Source of the DNA: Flectobacillus roseus
Lineage (GTDB): Bacteria; Bacteroidota; Bacteroidia; Cytophagales; Spirosomataceae
DNA length: 64,000 nucleotides
Assembly (NCBI RefSeq): GCF_030056665.1
Contig: NZ_JASHIG010000017.1
Strand: one strand, 5' to 3'
Position numbers and translations under genes: made by a program. Shown here piece by piece: positions 1-9,136 of this stretch. The notes under the pieces were generated by a model. The model saw only the letters and a program-made list of their open reading frames with translations. It was not told the origin of the DNA and did not search any database. The stretch's first letter is position 1. Every line of letters begins with the position of its first letter.

Positions 1-1102
1 AGGCATCTACTAAAGAACCTACGATTCCCATTGAAACAAAACCGTATACTTTCTGAAGCCAACAAATGGTAAAGCCTAAAATCAGACCTACCAAAGCACC
101 ACTAAACGCTACAATTGCGCCTTCATATAAGAAAATTCGTTTGATTATACTTCTCGATGCGCCCATAGCACGAAGCGTTTTTACATCAGGTTTTTTCTCA
201 ATAGCTAACATAGAAAGCGAGAAAAAGATATTAAAACTGGCTATGCCAATGATAAATGAAAGTGTAAGAAATACAAAAAGCTTTTCGATTTTGATAGCAC
301 GTAACAGGCTAGCATGTTGCTCGTCTTGGTTTTGTACAACAAAATTTTCTCCTAGTAAATCTTGAATTTCATTTTGTATTTGAGGAATTTGTTTAGGGTC
401 TTTCACCTGTATTTCTAACGAAGTACGTTTGTTGTCATATTCGAATAGTTCTTGAGCAAAACTAAGTGGAACAAACACAAAATTATTATCATATTCTTGT
501 TCAATCGCAAAAATACCTGTGGGCAACAAATTCAAACGATTGAAGGCATCTGTTGAATTAAAATCAATGGTCTTGCTATGATTATTACGTGGGTACCACG
601 TTTCGAGCGGATAAAAAGCGTCTACATCAATTCCTAGTGTAAAAGCTACCCCAGAGCCAACCACTGCATAAGAAATTCCTTGACCACCCAATTTTAACTC
701 ACCATCAATAATGCTCGATTTGAGGCGTTGTTGTTTGAGGAAATTGTCATCAACTCCTTTTAATGTTACCACCATTTGGGCTTCTTTATACCTAATGAGG
801 GCACTTTCTTGAATCACTTGGGTAATAGTGCTTACACCATCGACAGCTTGAAGTTTGGCAAGAAAGTCGGGAGTACATGGAAAGTTTTTTCCTTTTTTAG
901 CGCTTATTTTTAATTCTGCATCAAAAGTTCGAAAAAGACCTTTTTGGAAAGCCTCAAGTCCATTAAACACCGATAAAACAATCACTAAAGCCATTGTACC
1001 GACGCAAACGCCGAGCATTGAAATCCAAGAAATAAGGGAAATAAAGGAAGTCTTTTTTCGAGCAATGAAATATCGTTTCGCAACAAAGAAAGGCAAATTC
1101 AT
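1..1102 (-). CDS. FtsX/LolE-type ABC transporter permease (partial, C-terminus beyond window)
   Basis: The minus frame is open from the ATG at 1102 to the window edge, giving about 367 residues. The N-terminus (NLPFFVAKRYFIARK) runs into a first membrane segment (MLGVCVGTMALVIVLSVFNG). A periplasmic MacB-like core follows, and then an FtsX-type membrane segment near residues 290-315 and another starting near 340. This is the layout of LolC/LolE lipoprotein-release permeases, which work with a LolD ATPase in the inner membrane. At least one more membrane helix is expected in the missing part. The gene lies 132 bp downstream of rbfA on the same strand, an arrangement often seen in Bacteroidota. 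I am confident of the FtsX superfamily; LolE versus another MacB-like permease is undecided. Confidence 0.85.
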   Translation of the reverse strand, partial: MNLPFFVAKRYFIARKKTSFISLISWISMLGVCVGTMALVIVLSVFNGLEAFQKGLFRTFDAELKISAKKGKNFPCTPDFLAKLQAVDGVSTITQVIQESALIRYKEAQMVVTLKGVDDNFLKQQRLKSSIIDGELKLGGQGISYAVVGSGVAFTLGIDVDAFYPLETWYPRNNHSKTIDFNSTDAFNRLNLLPTGIFAIEQEYDNNFVFVPLSFAQELFEYDNKRTSLEIQVKDPKQIPQIQNEIQDLLGENFVVQNQDEQHASLLRAIKIEKLFVFLTLSFIIGIASFNIFFSLSMLAIEKKPDVKTLRAMGASRSIIKRIFLYEGAIVAFSGALVGLILGFTICWLQKVYGFVSMGIVGSLVDA

Positions 1103-1234
1103 GATAGGGAGCTCTTGGAGATAAGATAAACAAATAAAGAAGCAAGTCTGAGTAAAAAAGTGAAGGAAATGAAACGTAAATGAGATTACGTTTCAAACCC
1201 AAATTCTTCACTTCATATTGGTGTAATCCCAATA

Positions 1235-1615
1235 TTAATCCTCAATTTCTTCTCCTTCTTTCAAAGGTGGAATGTCTAAGCTTGAAATTAAACGATCCAT
1301 TTTAGCAGCATATTCGGCTGTATCGTCCAAATAAAACTCCAAATCAGGAATAATACGAGCTTGGTGACGGATACGTTGTCCCAAAACGCCTCTGATTTGT
1401 TTAGTTTTTTCGCGAATCTCCTGCATTAAACCTTGTTTATCGTTGGCAAGCATGAAGCTCAAGTAGATACGAGCAATAGACAAATCTGGTGTTACTTTTA
1501 CATCGGTGATTGTGATGAAAGCATTACCAAAGGCACTACGCATATCTTTTTGAAAAATCTCACTCAAATCTTTTTGAATTTGACGAGAAAATTTTTGTTG
1601 TCTTTTCGAATCCAT
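1235..1615 (-). CDS. rbfA: Ribosome-binding factor A
   Basis: This is a 126-residue protein of normal length for RbfA, the cold-shock factor that binds the 30S subunit during 16S rRNA 5'-end maturation. It begins DSKRQQKFSRQIQKDLSEIF. It contains the expected KH-like core: ITITDVKVTPDLSIARIYLS, then a helix, then RHQARIIPDLEFYLDDTAEYAAKMDRLI with the family's RxxPxLxFxxDxxxxxxxxMdxLI pattern. The tail is acidic (KEGEEIED). It is transcribed towards the FtsX-type permease and divergently from the membrane protein at 1791, so the 175-bp gap probably holds both promoters. Confidence 0.95.
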   Translation of the reverse strand: MDSKRQQKFSRQIQKDLSEIFQKDMRSAFGNAFITITDVKVTPDLSIARIYLSFMLANDKQGLMQEIREKTKQIRGVLGQRIRHQARIIPDLEFYLDDTAEYAAKMDRLISSLDIPPLKEGEEIED

Positions 1616-1790
1616 TTCCGCTAGTCTTTACAAATTGGCATATATTGCCATCTATGAATAAATAAACCAATAGCACTGGTTATCATAGCGATTTTCTAAG
1701 GGTGCTATTGTAATATTAATGCAAATTTCGGGAATTTAATTTGATTAACCGTAATTTCGTGAAAAATACCTTTTAATTAAAGTAACAGTT

Positions 1791-3188
1791 ATGTTAAGTT
1801 TTTTCAGGGTAAATGCCCTCTATCAAATATTTAGTTTGTTGATTTTACTAATCGTATCACGTATTCATATATTCTTGAACGGTTCGCCTGAACTGATCCC
1901 TGAATTGCAATGGATGTTAGTCGGTGAGCAAATCAATAAAGGTTTTGTGATGTACTCAGATATTTGGGATAACACTGCTCCGTTTTCTGCTATGGTTTAT
2001 GCAGGAATTGATAGTATTGTTGGTCGTTCTCAATTTGCCTATCAATTTTTGGCCTTTTTCGTGGCTGCTTTTCAGGTAATATATTTCAATGTTGTAATCA
2101 ACAATAGGGATATTTTTCCTAAAAGAACTTATTTGCCTGGTTTAATGTATGTCATCTTTTTGAATATCTCGATTGACTGCACCACGCTGTCTCCTGTGTT
2201 GATGGGAACAAGCTTTTTGCTACTGGCTTTCGGAACAATCGTTAAGCAGGTAAATCGACTGGAGGCTACCGACGAAGTGTTTGAAATAGGCTTTTTGATT
2301 GGGGTTGCCACGCTGTTTTATCCTCCAGCTTGTGTATTTATTTTATGGGCAATTGCTTCTTTATTGTTTTTTAGTGGAGCTACGCTTCGTCAGCATTCAT
2401 TGGCGATGTTTGGTTTCTTGTTTCCGCTATTTTTGACAGGACTTTTCTTTTATTTAGATGGGACTTATGATGACTTTTTCCAAATATTTATCTCATCGGT
2501 ATTCCAAATTCGCCAGTATAACCTCAACGACTTTCGCACTCTTTTAGCCACATTGCTATTGCCGTTTATCTTTGCGGTTCTGGGCTTTTTGAGATTAGTA
2601 AATGCCACGGGTTTTGTCAATTTTCAGTTACGTTGTCAACAAGTGATGATGCTTTGGGGGCTAACAGGTTTTCTGTCGATTGGTCTAATGCCGTTTTTGG
2701 CGCCTATGCAATTCATTATTTTTGTACCAGCATTGGCATTTTTTGCTACCAACTTTTTTAGTAGTTTCAAAAAAACATGGATGGCCGAAATGCTTTTTTT
2801 AGGAAGTCTTTCTGTTATGATTTTCTTCTATTTCCAAGGTGCAAATGATAGTGATGAATCTTTTGCAAAGCTGAATAATTTGAAAATCAAACGTAATAGC
2901 GCTTTTCCTTTTAAGAGTAAAAAAGTGTTGGTTTTGGGAAATGGTATGGAGGAGTATTTGGACAACTACGCTGCTACGCCTTACCTCAACTGGAACTTGG
3001 CAAAATATGAATTAGAAAACTTAGATAATTACGAAAACGTGATAAGTATCTTGAGAAACTTTGAAAAAGATACGCCAGAAGTCATTATTGACAAAGCGAA
3101 TTTAGTTCCTAAACTTTTTAAACGAATCCCTGCATTAGCCCGTCGCTATCATGCAGATGGCAAAGGTGTTTATCTTTTGAATTCGTAA
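1791..3188 (+). CDS. Polytopic inner-membrane protein, DUF6427-like
   Basis: This 465-residue protein has about ten hydrophobic segments, including LYQIFSLLILLIVSRIHIFL, MLWGLTGFLSIGLMPFLAP and MIFFYFQ. A soluble C-terminal part of about 100 residues (KKVLVLGNGMEEYLDNYA onwards) follows. The overall look is of Bacteroidota membrane proteins annotated DUF6427 or distantly glycosyltransferase-39-like, with motifs such as PELIPELQWMLVGEQINKGF and YSDIWDNTAPFSA near the N-terminus (compare the acidic loop of GT39/PMT enzymes). I cannot name a substrate. It is transcribed alone, ends at a strong hairpin and faces the PolX-like gene convergently. Confidence 0.75.
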   Translation: MLSFFRVNALYQIFSLLILLIVSRIHIFLNGSPELIPELQWMLVGEQINKGFVMYSDIWDNTAPFSAMVYAGIDSIVGRSQFAYQFLAFFVAAFQVIYFNVVINNRDIFPKRTYLPGLMYVIFLNISIDCTTLSPVLMGTSFLLLAFGTIVKQVNRLEATDEVFEIGFLIGVATLFYPPACVFILWAIASLLFFSGATLRQHSLAMFGFLFPLFLTGLFFYLDGTYDDFFQIFISSVFQIRQYNLNDFRTLLATLLLPFIFAVLGFLRLVNATGFVNFQLRCQQVMMLWGLTGFLSIGLMPFLAPMQFIIFVPALAFFATNFFSSFKKTWMAEMLFLGSLSVMIFFYFQGANDSDESFAKLNNLKIKRNSAFPFKSKKVLVLGNGMEEYLDNYAATPYLNWNLAKYELENLDNYENVISILRNFEKDTPEVIIDKANLVPKLFKRIPALARRYHADGKGVYLLNS

Positions 3189-3189
3189 A

Positions 3190-3432
3190 AGCGCAATTTA
3201 GTGAGTTGTGATTGAGTGAATGAGTGATTATTTCTAATGGTAGAGACGCAATGCTTTGAACCTGATTAGGTATTATTCGAAATATATTATCAAAAAAAGC
3301 GTTCGGAAAATAATTTCTGAACGCTTTTTTTGATAATATCATGCTAGATATGACTCGGCTTAAGACGCAATCATTGCGTCTCTACTGCTAGAATACAGAT
3401 TTTTTAAAAACACTCATTCAATTTAAGAGAAT
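3190..3432. repeat. Convergent intergenic module 1: hairpin plus AGACGCAAT palindrome
   Basis: This gap separates two convergent genes. It holds a 26-bp-stem hairpin (3284-3339) and a perfect 9-1-9 palindrome (3363-3381, AGACGCAATcATTGCGTCT). A half-copy TAGAGACGCAATG sits at 3241-3253. The outer parts resemble each other in inverted orientation (TGAGTGAATGAGTG near 3212; CACTCATTCAAT near 3412), so the whole gap is roughly an inverted repeat. Modules at 9137-9341 and 50664-50755 have the same order of parts. Confidence 0.7.
3284..3339. terminator. Bidirectional intrinsic terminator between membrane protein and PolX-like gene
   Basis: The arms 3284-3309 and 3314-3339 pair over 26 bp with one G-U pair around the loop ATAA. 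The core is AAAAAAAGCGTTC paired with GAACGCTTTTTTT, so there is a T-run on either strand. It is placed to end both convergent transcripts. Confidence 0.9.
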
Positions 3433-5118
3433 TTACTTTTTTCTACCGTTCAAATACTCTTCTATTTCAGATAGGCTCAGAGCATTAAAAGTCATTTCGG
3501 CTGTTAGGCCACCTTTACGGGCGTTGGCAACACCAAAGTGCATATCAAAATAACCTTCTTTTTCGTGGGCATCAGGATTAATAGACAGCTTGACGTTTTT
3601 CTCCAAAGCATATTGAATATATCGCCAATCCAAATCCAAACGATACGGGCTTGCATTGATTTCAATTACCACACCATTGGCCGCACAAGCATCAATCAGC
3701 TTGTAATGGTCGACAGGATAACCTGCTCTTGATAATAGTAATCGTCCTGTTGGGTGTCCCAAAATCGTTGTATAGGGATTTTCGATGGCTTTAATCAAAC
3801 GATACATGGCTTTTTCTTCAGTCATTTTCAGGTTTTGATGTACCGAAGCCACGATATAATCAAAGCTCTTTAAAACCTCCTCATCATAATCCAAAGAGCC
3901 ATCTCCCAGAATATCGGATTCGATTCCTTTCAGAATCTTAAAAGGTTTGTCGCCTAGCGCATATTGTGCATTAAGCTGGTCGATTTCGGCATGCTGTTCT
4001 GCTACACGGACTTCGTTGAGTCCTCGTGCGTACGACGCTGTTTTGGAGTGGTCGGCAATCCCAAGATATTCAAAGCCCAATTCACGACAGTAATTGGCCA
4101 TTTCAGCCAGAGTATTTTTACCATCTGAATAGGTAGAGTGATTGTGTAAAATACCTTTGAGCGAGTCCCAAGTTACGAGTTGGTCGTTATTGTATTTTTG
4201 GATCCAATCAAATTCAAATGCACCTTCACGCATTTCAGGGATGATATATGGAATGCCTACTTTGGCATAAATAGCCTCCTCGGAGTCAAAAGTTTGGCTT
4301 TGAACGGTTTGATAAATATGATGTTTTGCTAAATGTTTGGGTGAAGCACTGAATATAAAGCACTGATTAACAAATTGTTTTTCAGGACAAATAATCACTT
4401 CAATGGGAATTAGTTTGCCTTCGATATTGCCACGCCAAGTAAATGGCGACGAATCTTTTTCGTTTTGTTGTAGGGTAGGAGTAGCGTTGAGCAATTGTTG
4501 TACCTCCCAAGGTTGATCGTGCCCCACTACCAATTGAATAGACTCAACCACTTCATTCTTACGACGAATATCCCCTACAACTTGAACATGTTCAAAGACT
4601 GGCTCAAGGATATCAAGGATAAAATCGGCGATTTCTTGTCCTTTTTCCATTCTTAACTTACCAGAATTGGATTGGTTGTAAAGAATAGATTGTTTGATAC
4701 TTTCTTGAATTTTATCCCCAAAACCTTTAAGTTTGGCTACTTCACCATTCTCACAAGCTAGCAGTAATTCACGAGTATCGGTAATTCCCAACTCTTGCCA
4801 AATCATGCGCACTTTTTTAGGGCCAATTCCTTTGATTTTGAACATCTCCAAAATCCCCTCTGGAGTTTTATTTAATAGTTCGTTCAATTCAGCAAGTTGT
4901 CCTGTGGTACGAATTTCCTCGATTTTCGAAGCAGTACTTTTTCCAACCCCTTGAATCGCCGCTAATTGTGCGACAGGAGTCGTGATAAAGTCTTCGGTTG
5001 CTTTGTCTAATGCTCGAACAGCAAAGCTGAGATTTTTTATTTTAAATTCATTCTCTTCATGCAGTTCCAATAATTTGACCGTTAGTTCGAGAATATCCAG
5101 AATATCTTGATTGTTCAT
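3433..5118 (-). CDS. PolX-like protein: HhH plus degenerate polymerase-X palm plus PHP phosphoesterase
   Basis: The protein is 561 residues from the chosen start at 5118 (MNNQDILDILELT); an upstream ATG at 5151 would add 11 atypical residues. The order is an N-terminal 8-kDa-like HhH region (AAIQGVGKSTASKIEEI, FKIKGIGPKKV), a palm domain near 160-260, and a C-terminal PHP domain from about 325. PHP metal ligands look intact: HNHSTYSDG, IADHSK, KGIESD, ASVHQN, LGHPTG and NPDAHE. In the palm, the usual RRxxExxxDxD is RRKNEVVESIQ, and the third acidic position reads PIEVI. The polymerase triad Asp/Asp/Asp therefore appears to be Ser/Gln/Glu. Known PolX proteins join gap-filling synthesis with PHP 3'-5' exonuclease or AP-endonuclease activity in base-excision repair; I infer that only the nuclease remains here. 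Confidence 0.9.
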   Translation of the reverse strand: MNNQDILDILELTVKLLELHEENEFKIKNLSFAVRALDKATEDFITTPVAQLAAIQGVGKSTASKIEEIRTTGQLAELNELLNKTPEGILEMFKIKGIGPKKVRMIWQELGITDTRELLLACENGEVAKLKGFGDKIQESIKQSILYNQSNSGKLRMEKGQEIADFILDILEPVFEHVQVVGDIRRKNEVVESIQLVVGHDQPWEVQQLLNATPTLQQNEKDSSPFTWRGNIEGKLIPIEVIICPEKQFVNQCFIFSASPKHLAKHHIYQTVQSQTFDSEEAIYAKVGIPYIIPEMREGAFEFDWIQKYNNDQLVTWDSLKGILHNHSTYSDGKNTLAEMANYCRELGFEYLGIADHSKTASYARGLNEVRVAEQHAEIDQLNAQYALGDKPFKILKGIESDILGDGSLDYDEEVLKSFDYIVASVHQNLKMTEEKAMYRLIKAIENPYTTILGHPTGRLLLSRAGYPVDHYKLIDACAANGVVIEINASPYRLDLDWRYIQYALEKNVKLSINPDAHEKEGYFDMHFGVANARKGGLTAEMTFNALSLSEIEEYLNGRKK

Positions 5119-5197
5119 ATCGTAAAATTTAAAAGCGCAAGGAATACTCAATCACACATGGTGCTTGTAAGCGTTTTACTTCTTTTCAAAAATAACA

Positions 5198-5235
5198 AAA
5201 AGGGTACAAAACAGCGATTGTGTATGTACCCTTTT
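5198..5235 (-). terminator. Terminator of the DUF4494 gene
   Basis: The inverted repeat AAAAGGGTAC (5198-5207) / GTACCCTTTT (5226-5235) has an 18-nt loop and lies 20 bp beyond the DUF4494 stop. On the minus strand it ends in CCCTTTTTG, a T-run typical of intrinsic terminators. Confidence 0.75.
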
Positions 5236-5254
5236 CTAAAAATCTCCTACCTTA

Positions 5255-5758
5255 TTATGCTTGAGAATTAGCTTCTTGTTCTGCCAATACCTCTGCTACG
5301 GGACGAAAATTGCCTTTTTTGAGCATTTCGTTTTCTGGCTCGTAAGGGCATACTTCCAAGATGGTTGTAATGTTAATATCGGTAATCTGGTAATCGTTGA
5401 GGTTGCCCAAATTCTTTTTTAGTAAAGTGTATACTTCGCCTGGGTCATTGGCATTGATTAGCATCATATGAGCCGTTTTCTTTTCCTTTTGAGATTTTTC
5501 ATCAAAAGAGATATACTGTACTTTTGCTTTAAACCACGTTTCGGCATTGTTGTCTTCAAAAAACACCTCACTCAATTTCATTTTGGTAAGATTTGTAATT
5601 TGAAATTCTGGTGTATTGCTAGCTACAATTTCAAAAACTCTAGCCTCTGCGTCGGTGTAAGATACTGCATCAATCAAATACGCTTCGTTGATGGTTTTTA
5701 ATGAGCCTGCCTCGTCCTCTCTCTGGTAACGAATTTTGGCCAAATACCAAGTTGCCAT
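5255..5758 (-). CDS. DUF4494 domain-containing protein
   Basis: This is a 167-residue soluble protein that starts MATWYLAKIRYQREDEAGSL, the characteristic opening of Bacteroidota DUF4494 proteins. Motifs seen include EAYLIDAVSYTDAEARVFEI and WFKAKVQYISFDEKSQKEKK, alternating strand-like segments with charged loops. There is no signal peptide and no membrane segment. The family function is unknown. The gene appears to be monocistronic: it has its own promoter-like sequence (5786-5819) and its own terminator (5198-5235). Confidence 0.85.
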   Translation of the reverse strand: MATWYLAKIRYQREDEAGSLKTINEAYLIDAVSYTDAEARVFEIVASNTPEFQITNLTKMKLSEVFFEDNNAETWFKAKVQYISFDEKSQKEKKTAHMMLINANDPGEVYTLLKKNLGNLNDYQITDINITTILEVCPYEPENEMLKKGNFRPVAEVLAEQEANSQA

Positions 5759-5785
5759 AATTAATCTGTTTTATTTTTATGCCTG

Positions 5786-5819
5786 CAAAACTATCAAGAC
5801 TTTCTTAATATTCCGCAAA
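5786..5819 (-). promoter_or_regulatory. Bacteroidota-type promoter of the DUF4494 gene
   Basis: Read on the minus strand there is TTTG (5819-5816), a 22-nt spacer and TAGTTTTG (5793-5786). This matches the -33 TTTG / -7 TAnnTTTG consensus of the phylum's primary sigma factor. The start codon at 5758 would leave a leader of about 20 nt. The spacer is slightly long. Confidence 0.6.
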
Positions 5820-5975
5820 GCACGACCCAAACATTTTCGGTTCCATTATCCTTCTTGAATGAAGAAGTGAATTTTTTCTGTTGCATCGAACAATTGTCGA
5901 TTGATGTAACGTAAATTTGACTATTGAGTTGCTACTTATCTGAAATAACTCATTTTCATCCCAACTAAAAACCTT

Positions 5976-7202
5976 ATGAAAAAAATAGTACTTGTACTTA
6001 CCTGCTTGTGTGAATCATTATTAGGTTTTTCACAAAAGAAATCTGTTGCAGTTACTCCAACAGTTTATTATCCCGAGGCGAAAGAGTGGCAAATAAAATC
6101 TCCCGAAAGTGTTGGGTTAAAATCTGATAAAATCCAAGCTGCTATTGAGTTTGCTAAATCGCATGAAATCAAGAATCCTCGCAACATGGAGGTTAATCAT
6201 TACCAAACCTTCGGTAAAGAACCTTATGGCATCGGAATAGGTCCTTTTGCAGATAGGGGCGAACCAACAGGAGTGATTATACATAAAGGATATATCGTGG
6301 CGACTTGGGGTGAACCATTGCGTTGTGACATGACCCACTCAGTGACCAAAAGTTTTTTGTCGACTGTCGTTGGCTTGGCTGTTGACAACGGGCTTATTGG
6401 TTCTGTCAATGATACAGTATATAAATATGTGCCACCGATTGAGGTTTATGGAAGTCCAGTTGCTAGACCAGCGGAGGATTATGGCAAACCCGAATTGCTA
6501 AAGCCATTTGACACCCCACACAATCGTAAAATCACTTGGGATCATTTATTGCGTCAAACTAGTGATTGGGAGGGAACACTTTGGGGCAAGCCCGAATGGG
6601 CTGACAGACCAAGTACTAATCCTGCCGAATGGACTACCCGACCACGCAAGGCACCGGGAGCAGTATATGAATATAACGATGTACGCGTAAATGCCTTGGC
6701 TCTTGCGGCTACGAGCGTTTGGCGTAAACCATTACCTCAAGTACTCAAAACTATGATTATGGATCCAATCGGCGCTTCTAACACATGGCGTTGGACGGGC
6801 TATCGTAATTCTTGGATCGTATTGGACGGACAGCCTGTTCAATCAGTGAGTGGAGGCGGACATTGGGGTGGGGGTATGTTTATCAATGCTTATGATATGG
6901 CTAGATTTGGGCTATTATGTTTGAGAAAAGGTCGTTGGAAAGAGCAGCAACTTATTTCGGAAAATTGGATTAAACAAGCCTTAACGCCAACTATAGCCGA
7001 GCCTACTTATGGGTATATGAACTGGTTTTTGAATACAAATCAGAAATTGCTACCGAGTGCTTCGCCAAACGTGTATTATCATTTGGGCAATGGCACCAAC
7101 ATGGTTTATGTCGACCCAGACCATGACTTGGTAATGGTAGTACGATGGATTGATAATAAATCATTAGATGGAATGGTAAAGGCTGTATTAGAGGCTTTTT
7201 GA
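5976..7202 (+). CDS. Secreted serine hydrolase, beta-lactamase (class C / esterase) family
   Basis: The protein has 408 residues with a Sec signal peptide (KKIVLVLTCLCESLLGFSQ). The fold is the PF00144 type shared by AmpC, DD-peptidases and EstB esterases. The SxxK motif is SVTK at residues 122-125 in MTHSVTKSFLSTVVGLA, and the YxN motif is probably YEYND in KAPGAVYEYNDVRVNALALA. Near the C-terminus, YYHLGNGTNMVYVDPD is in the place of the KTG/HxG triad element. Substrate cannot be read from the sequence; Bacteroidota carry many such paralogues and most are not antibiotic resistance enzymes. It is monocistronic. A TAAATTTG (-7-like) element lies at 5912-5919 but lacks a convincing -33 partner. 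Confidence 0.85.
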   Translation: MKKIVLVLTCLCESLLGFSQKKSVAVTPTVYYPEAKEWQIKSPESVGLKSDKIQAAIEFAKSHEIKNPRNMEVNHYQTFGKEPYGIGIGPFADRGEPTGVIIHKGYIVATWGEPLRCDMTHSVTKSFLSTVVGLAVDNGLIGSVNDTVYKYVPPIEVYGSPVARPAEDYGKPELLKPFDTPHNRKITWDHLLRQTSDWEGTLWGKPEWADRPSTNPAEWTTRPRKAPGAVYEYNDVRVNALALAATSVWRKPLPQVLKTMIMDPIGASNTWRWTGYRNSWIVLDGQPVQSVSGGGHWGGGMFINAYDMARFGLLCLRKGRWKEQQLISENWIKQALTPTIAEPTYGYMNWFLNTNQKLLPSASPNVYYHLGNGTNMVYVDPDHDLVMVVRWIDNKSLDGMVKAVLEAF

Positions 7203-7417
7203 GATTGAAAAAAGATTCAGTTCAAAATACTCAAAAAAATATAGTAAGTAAAAATACTTATTTTTAAAAGGGATTCTTTTTTATTTATAATCTCCCATTT
7301 AAAAAGTACTATAAATTTGTTGTTTTCAAAATATTGTTTGGTAAATCAATTTTGAAACAAAATATAATTTTAATAAATTAGGTTTTACGTTCTGAACAAA
7401 ACACTAAAAGATAGCCT

Positions 7418-8848
7418 ATGAACTTTAGCTTCAACAATTACAATACAGAAGGATTTTACGATGAAATGTTCGATGCAGAAGGAAATGTACGAATAGGATA
7501 TGAAGCCTTCAAAGAGCGTGCCGAGCAATTGGGCGTAGAGGAATTTCTTCGTCGTCATCAAGCGGCTGAGCGTTCGTTGATGGCCTTGGGCATTACTTTT
7601 AACGTGTATTCTGAAAACGAAGGTACTGAGCGTATCATGCCCGTGGATATTATTCCAAGGGTAGTAGCTGCTGACGACTGGGCAAAAACCGAAAAAGGTT
7701 TGGTACAGCGTATTACAGCATTGAACATGTTTTTGGACGATATTTATAACGACCAAAAAATCTTGAATGATGGCGTGGTTCCACGTGAGTTAATCGAGTC
7801 TTCGAAAAACTTTTTGAAACCATGTATTGGCTTAAAACCTCCAAAAGGTATTTGGATTCATATCACGGGTACCGATTTGATTCGTGGCGATGATGGTGAG
7901 TTTATGGTTTTGGAAGATAACTTGCGTTGTCCTTCGGGAGTAAGTTATATGCTTGAAAACCGTGAGCTATTGAAGCGTACTTTCCCTGAAGTACTTGGTA
8001 AAACTCGAGTGCAACCTATTTCGGATTATCCAACGCGCTTGTTACAAATGTTACAATACATTAGTGACCGTCCAAATCCAACGATTGTTGTACTTACGCC
8101 AGGTATTTATAACTCTGCGTATTTTGAGCACTCATATTTGGCACAACAAATGGGTGTGGAGCTAGTGGATACCCGTGACTTAGTGGTGCATGATGGTTAT
8201 GTAAAAATGCGTACAACCAAAGGTTTCCAAATTGTTGATGTAATTTACCGTCGTATCGATGATACCTTCTTGGATCCACAAACCTTTAACCCTCATTCTT
8301 TGATTGGTATTCCAGGGTTGATGGATGTGTACAAAGCAGGTCGTGTAGCGCTTGCGAATGCCCCAGGAACAGGTGTAGCCGACGATAAGGTAATTTATGC
8401 TTATGTACCTCGTATCATTAAATACTACTTAGGCGAAGAGCCAATTATTCCAAATGTAGAGACCTATATTTGTGGCGAGGATGATGACTGTAAATATGTA
8501 TTGGAAAATATTGAAAAATTGGTAGTCAAAGAAGCAAATGAAGCTGGTGGCTATGGTATGTTGATTGGTCCGAAATCTACGAAGGAAGAACAAGAATTGT
8601 TTAAAAAACGTATCAAGGAAAACCCAAGAAACTATATTGCCCAGCCAACTATCTCGTTGTCGCGCGTACCATGCTTGATCGATGATCATGCAGAAGGTCG
8701 TCACGTGGATTTACGCCCTTATATCCTTTACGGAAATGGCGTACAAGTAATCCCGGGAGGATTGACGCGTGTAGCATTGCGCAAAGGCTCCTTGGTGGTT
8801 AACTCCTCACAAGGCGGAGGCTCCAAAGATACATGGGTGTTGTATTAA
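7418..8848 (+). CDS. Circularly permuted type 2 ATP-grasp protein (DUF404/DUF407 family)
   Basis: This 476-residue cytosolic protein carries family hallmarks: [20 protein letters not shown] at the N-terminus, [77 protein letters not shown] and [20 protein letters not shown]. The family is predicted to perform ATP-dependent carboxylate-amine ligation and is usually encoded next to an alpha-E (DUF403) protein and a transglutaminase-like protease in a putative peptide-modifying operon. Neither partner is adjacent here, which is unusual. Codon use is rich in preferred codons, suggesting good expression. The gene ends before a 500-bp repeat-bearing convergent gap. Confidence 0.92.
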   Translation: MNFSFNNYNTEGFYDEMFDAEGNVRIGYEAFKERAEQLGVEEFLRRHQAAERSLMALGITFNVYSENEGTERIMPVDIIPRVVAADDWAKTEKGLVQRITALNMFLDDIYNDQKILNDGVVPRELIESSKNFLKPCIGLKPPKGIWIHITGTDLIRGDDGEFMVLEDNLRCPSGVSYMLENRELLKRTFPEVLGKTRVQPISDYPTRLLQMLQYISDRPNPTIVVLTPGIYNSAYFEHSYLAQQMGVELVDTRDLVVHDGYVKMRTTKGFQIVDVIYRRIDDTFLDPQTFNPHSLIGIPGLMDVYKAGRVALANAPGTGVADDKVIYAYVPRIIKYYLGEEPIIPNVETYICGEDDDCKYVLENIEKLVVKEANEAGGYGMLIGPKSTKEEQELFKKRIKENPRNYIAQPTISLSRVPCLIDDHAEGRHVDLRPYILYGNGVQVIPGGLTRVALRKGSLVVNSSQGGGSKDTWVLY

Positions 8849-8924
8849 GTATGAATGCAGAGTTTTGCATCTAAAGCATTGCGAAATTCACAGCTCATTA
8901 TTTAGCTTGAATACTTAAGTTAGT

Positions 8925-9115
8925 GGGCAAAATAGAATTTGATTTTTGAGCCTTAGGCTTTCAGGTATCGGCTTTCGGCGTTGGAAAAAAGCATGTCTTT
9001 GGTTATTAAAAACATGTTAAAACTCTTTGCCTTGTGCCTGTTGCCAATTGCCTAAACACATAATTCAAATCTAATTCTACACCCTTACTTAAGTGAAGGA
9101 GTAAGATATTAGCTT
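8925..9115. repeat. Decayed dispersed intergenic repeat (copy A)
   Basis: No gene is visible here. Three short blocks recur in the same order in the gap at 20230-20510: GGCTTTCAG..ATC.GCT.T.GGC; TGGTT.T.AA.AACAT.TT.AAACT.TT.GCCT; and AAATCTAATTCT[A/G]CAC..TTACTT.AGT. Only about 70 percent of positions agree in the blocks, judged by eye. Confidence 0.5.
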
Positions 9116-9136
9116 TGAATTTACTTTTTCTCAAAA

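Noticed and set aside
1668..1710. Inverted repeat CAATAGCAC / GTGCTATTG between rbfA and the membrane protein gene
   Set aside because: The 9-bp arms are separated by 25 bp in an AT-rich divergent gap; no matching promoter or other copy, so function is not supported.
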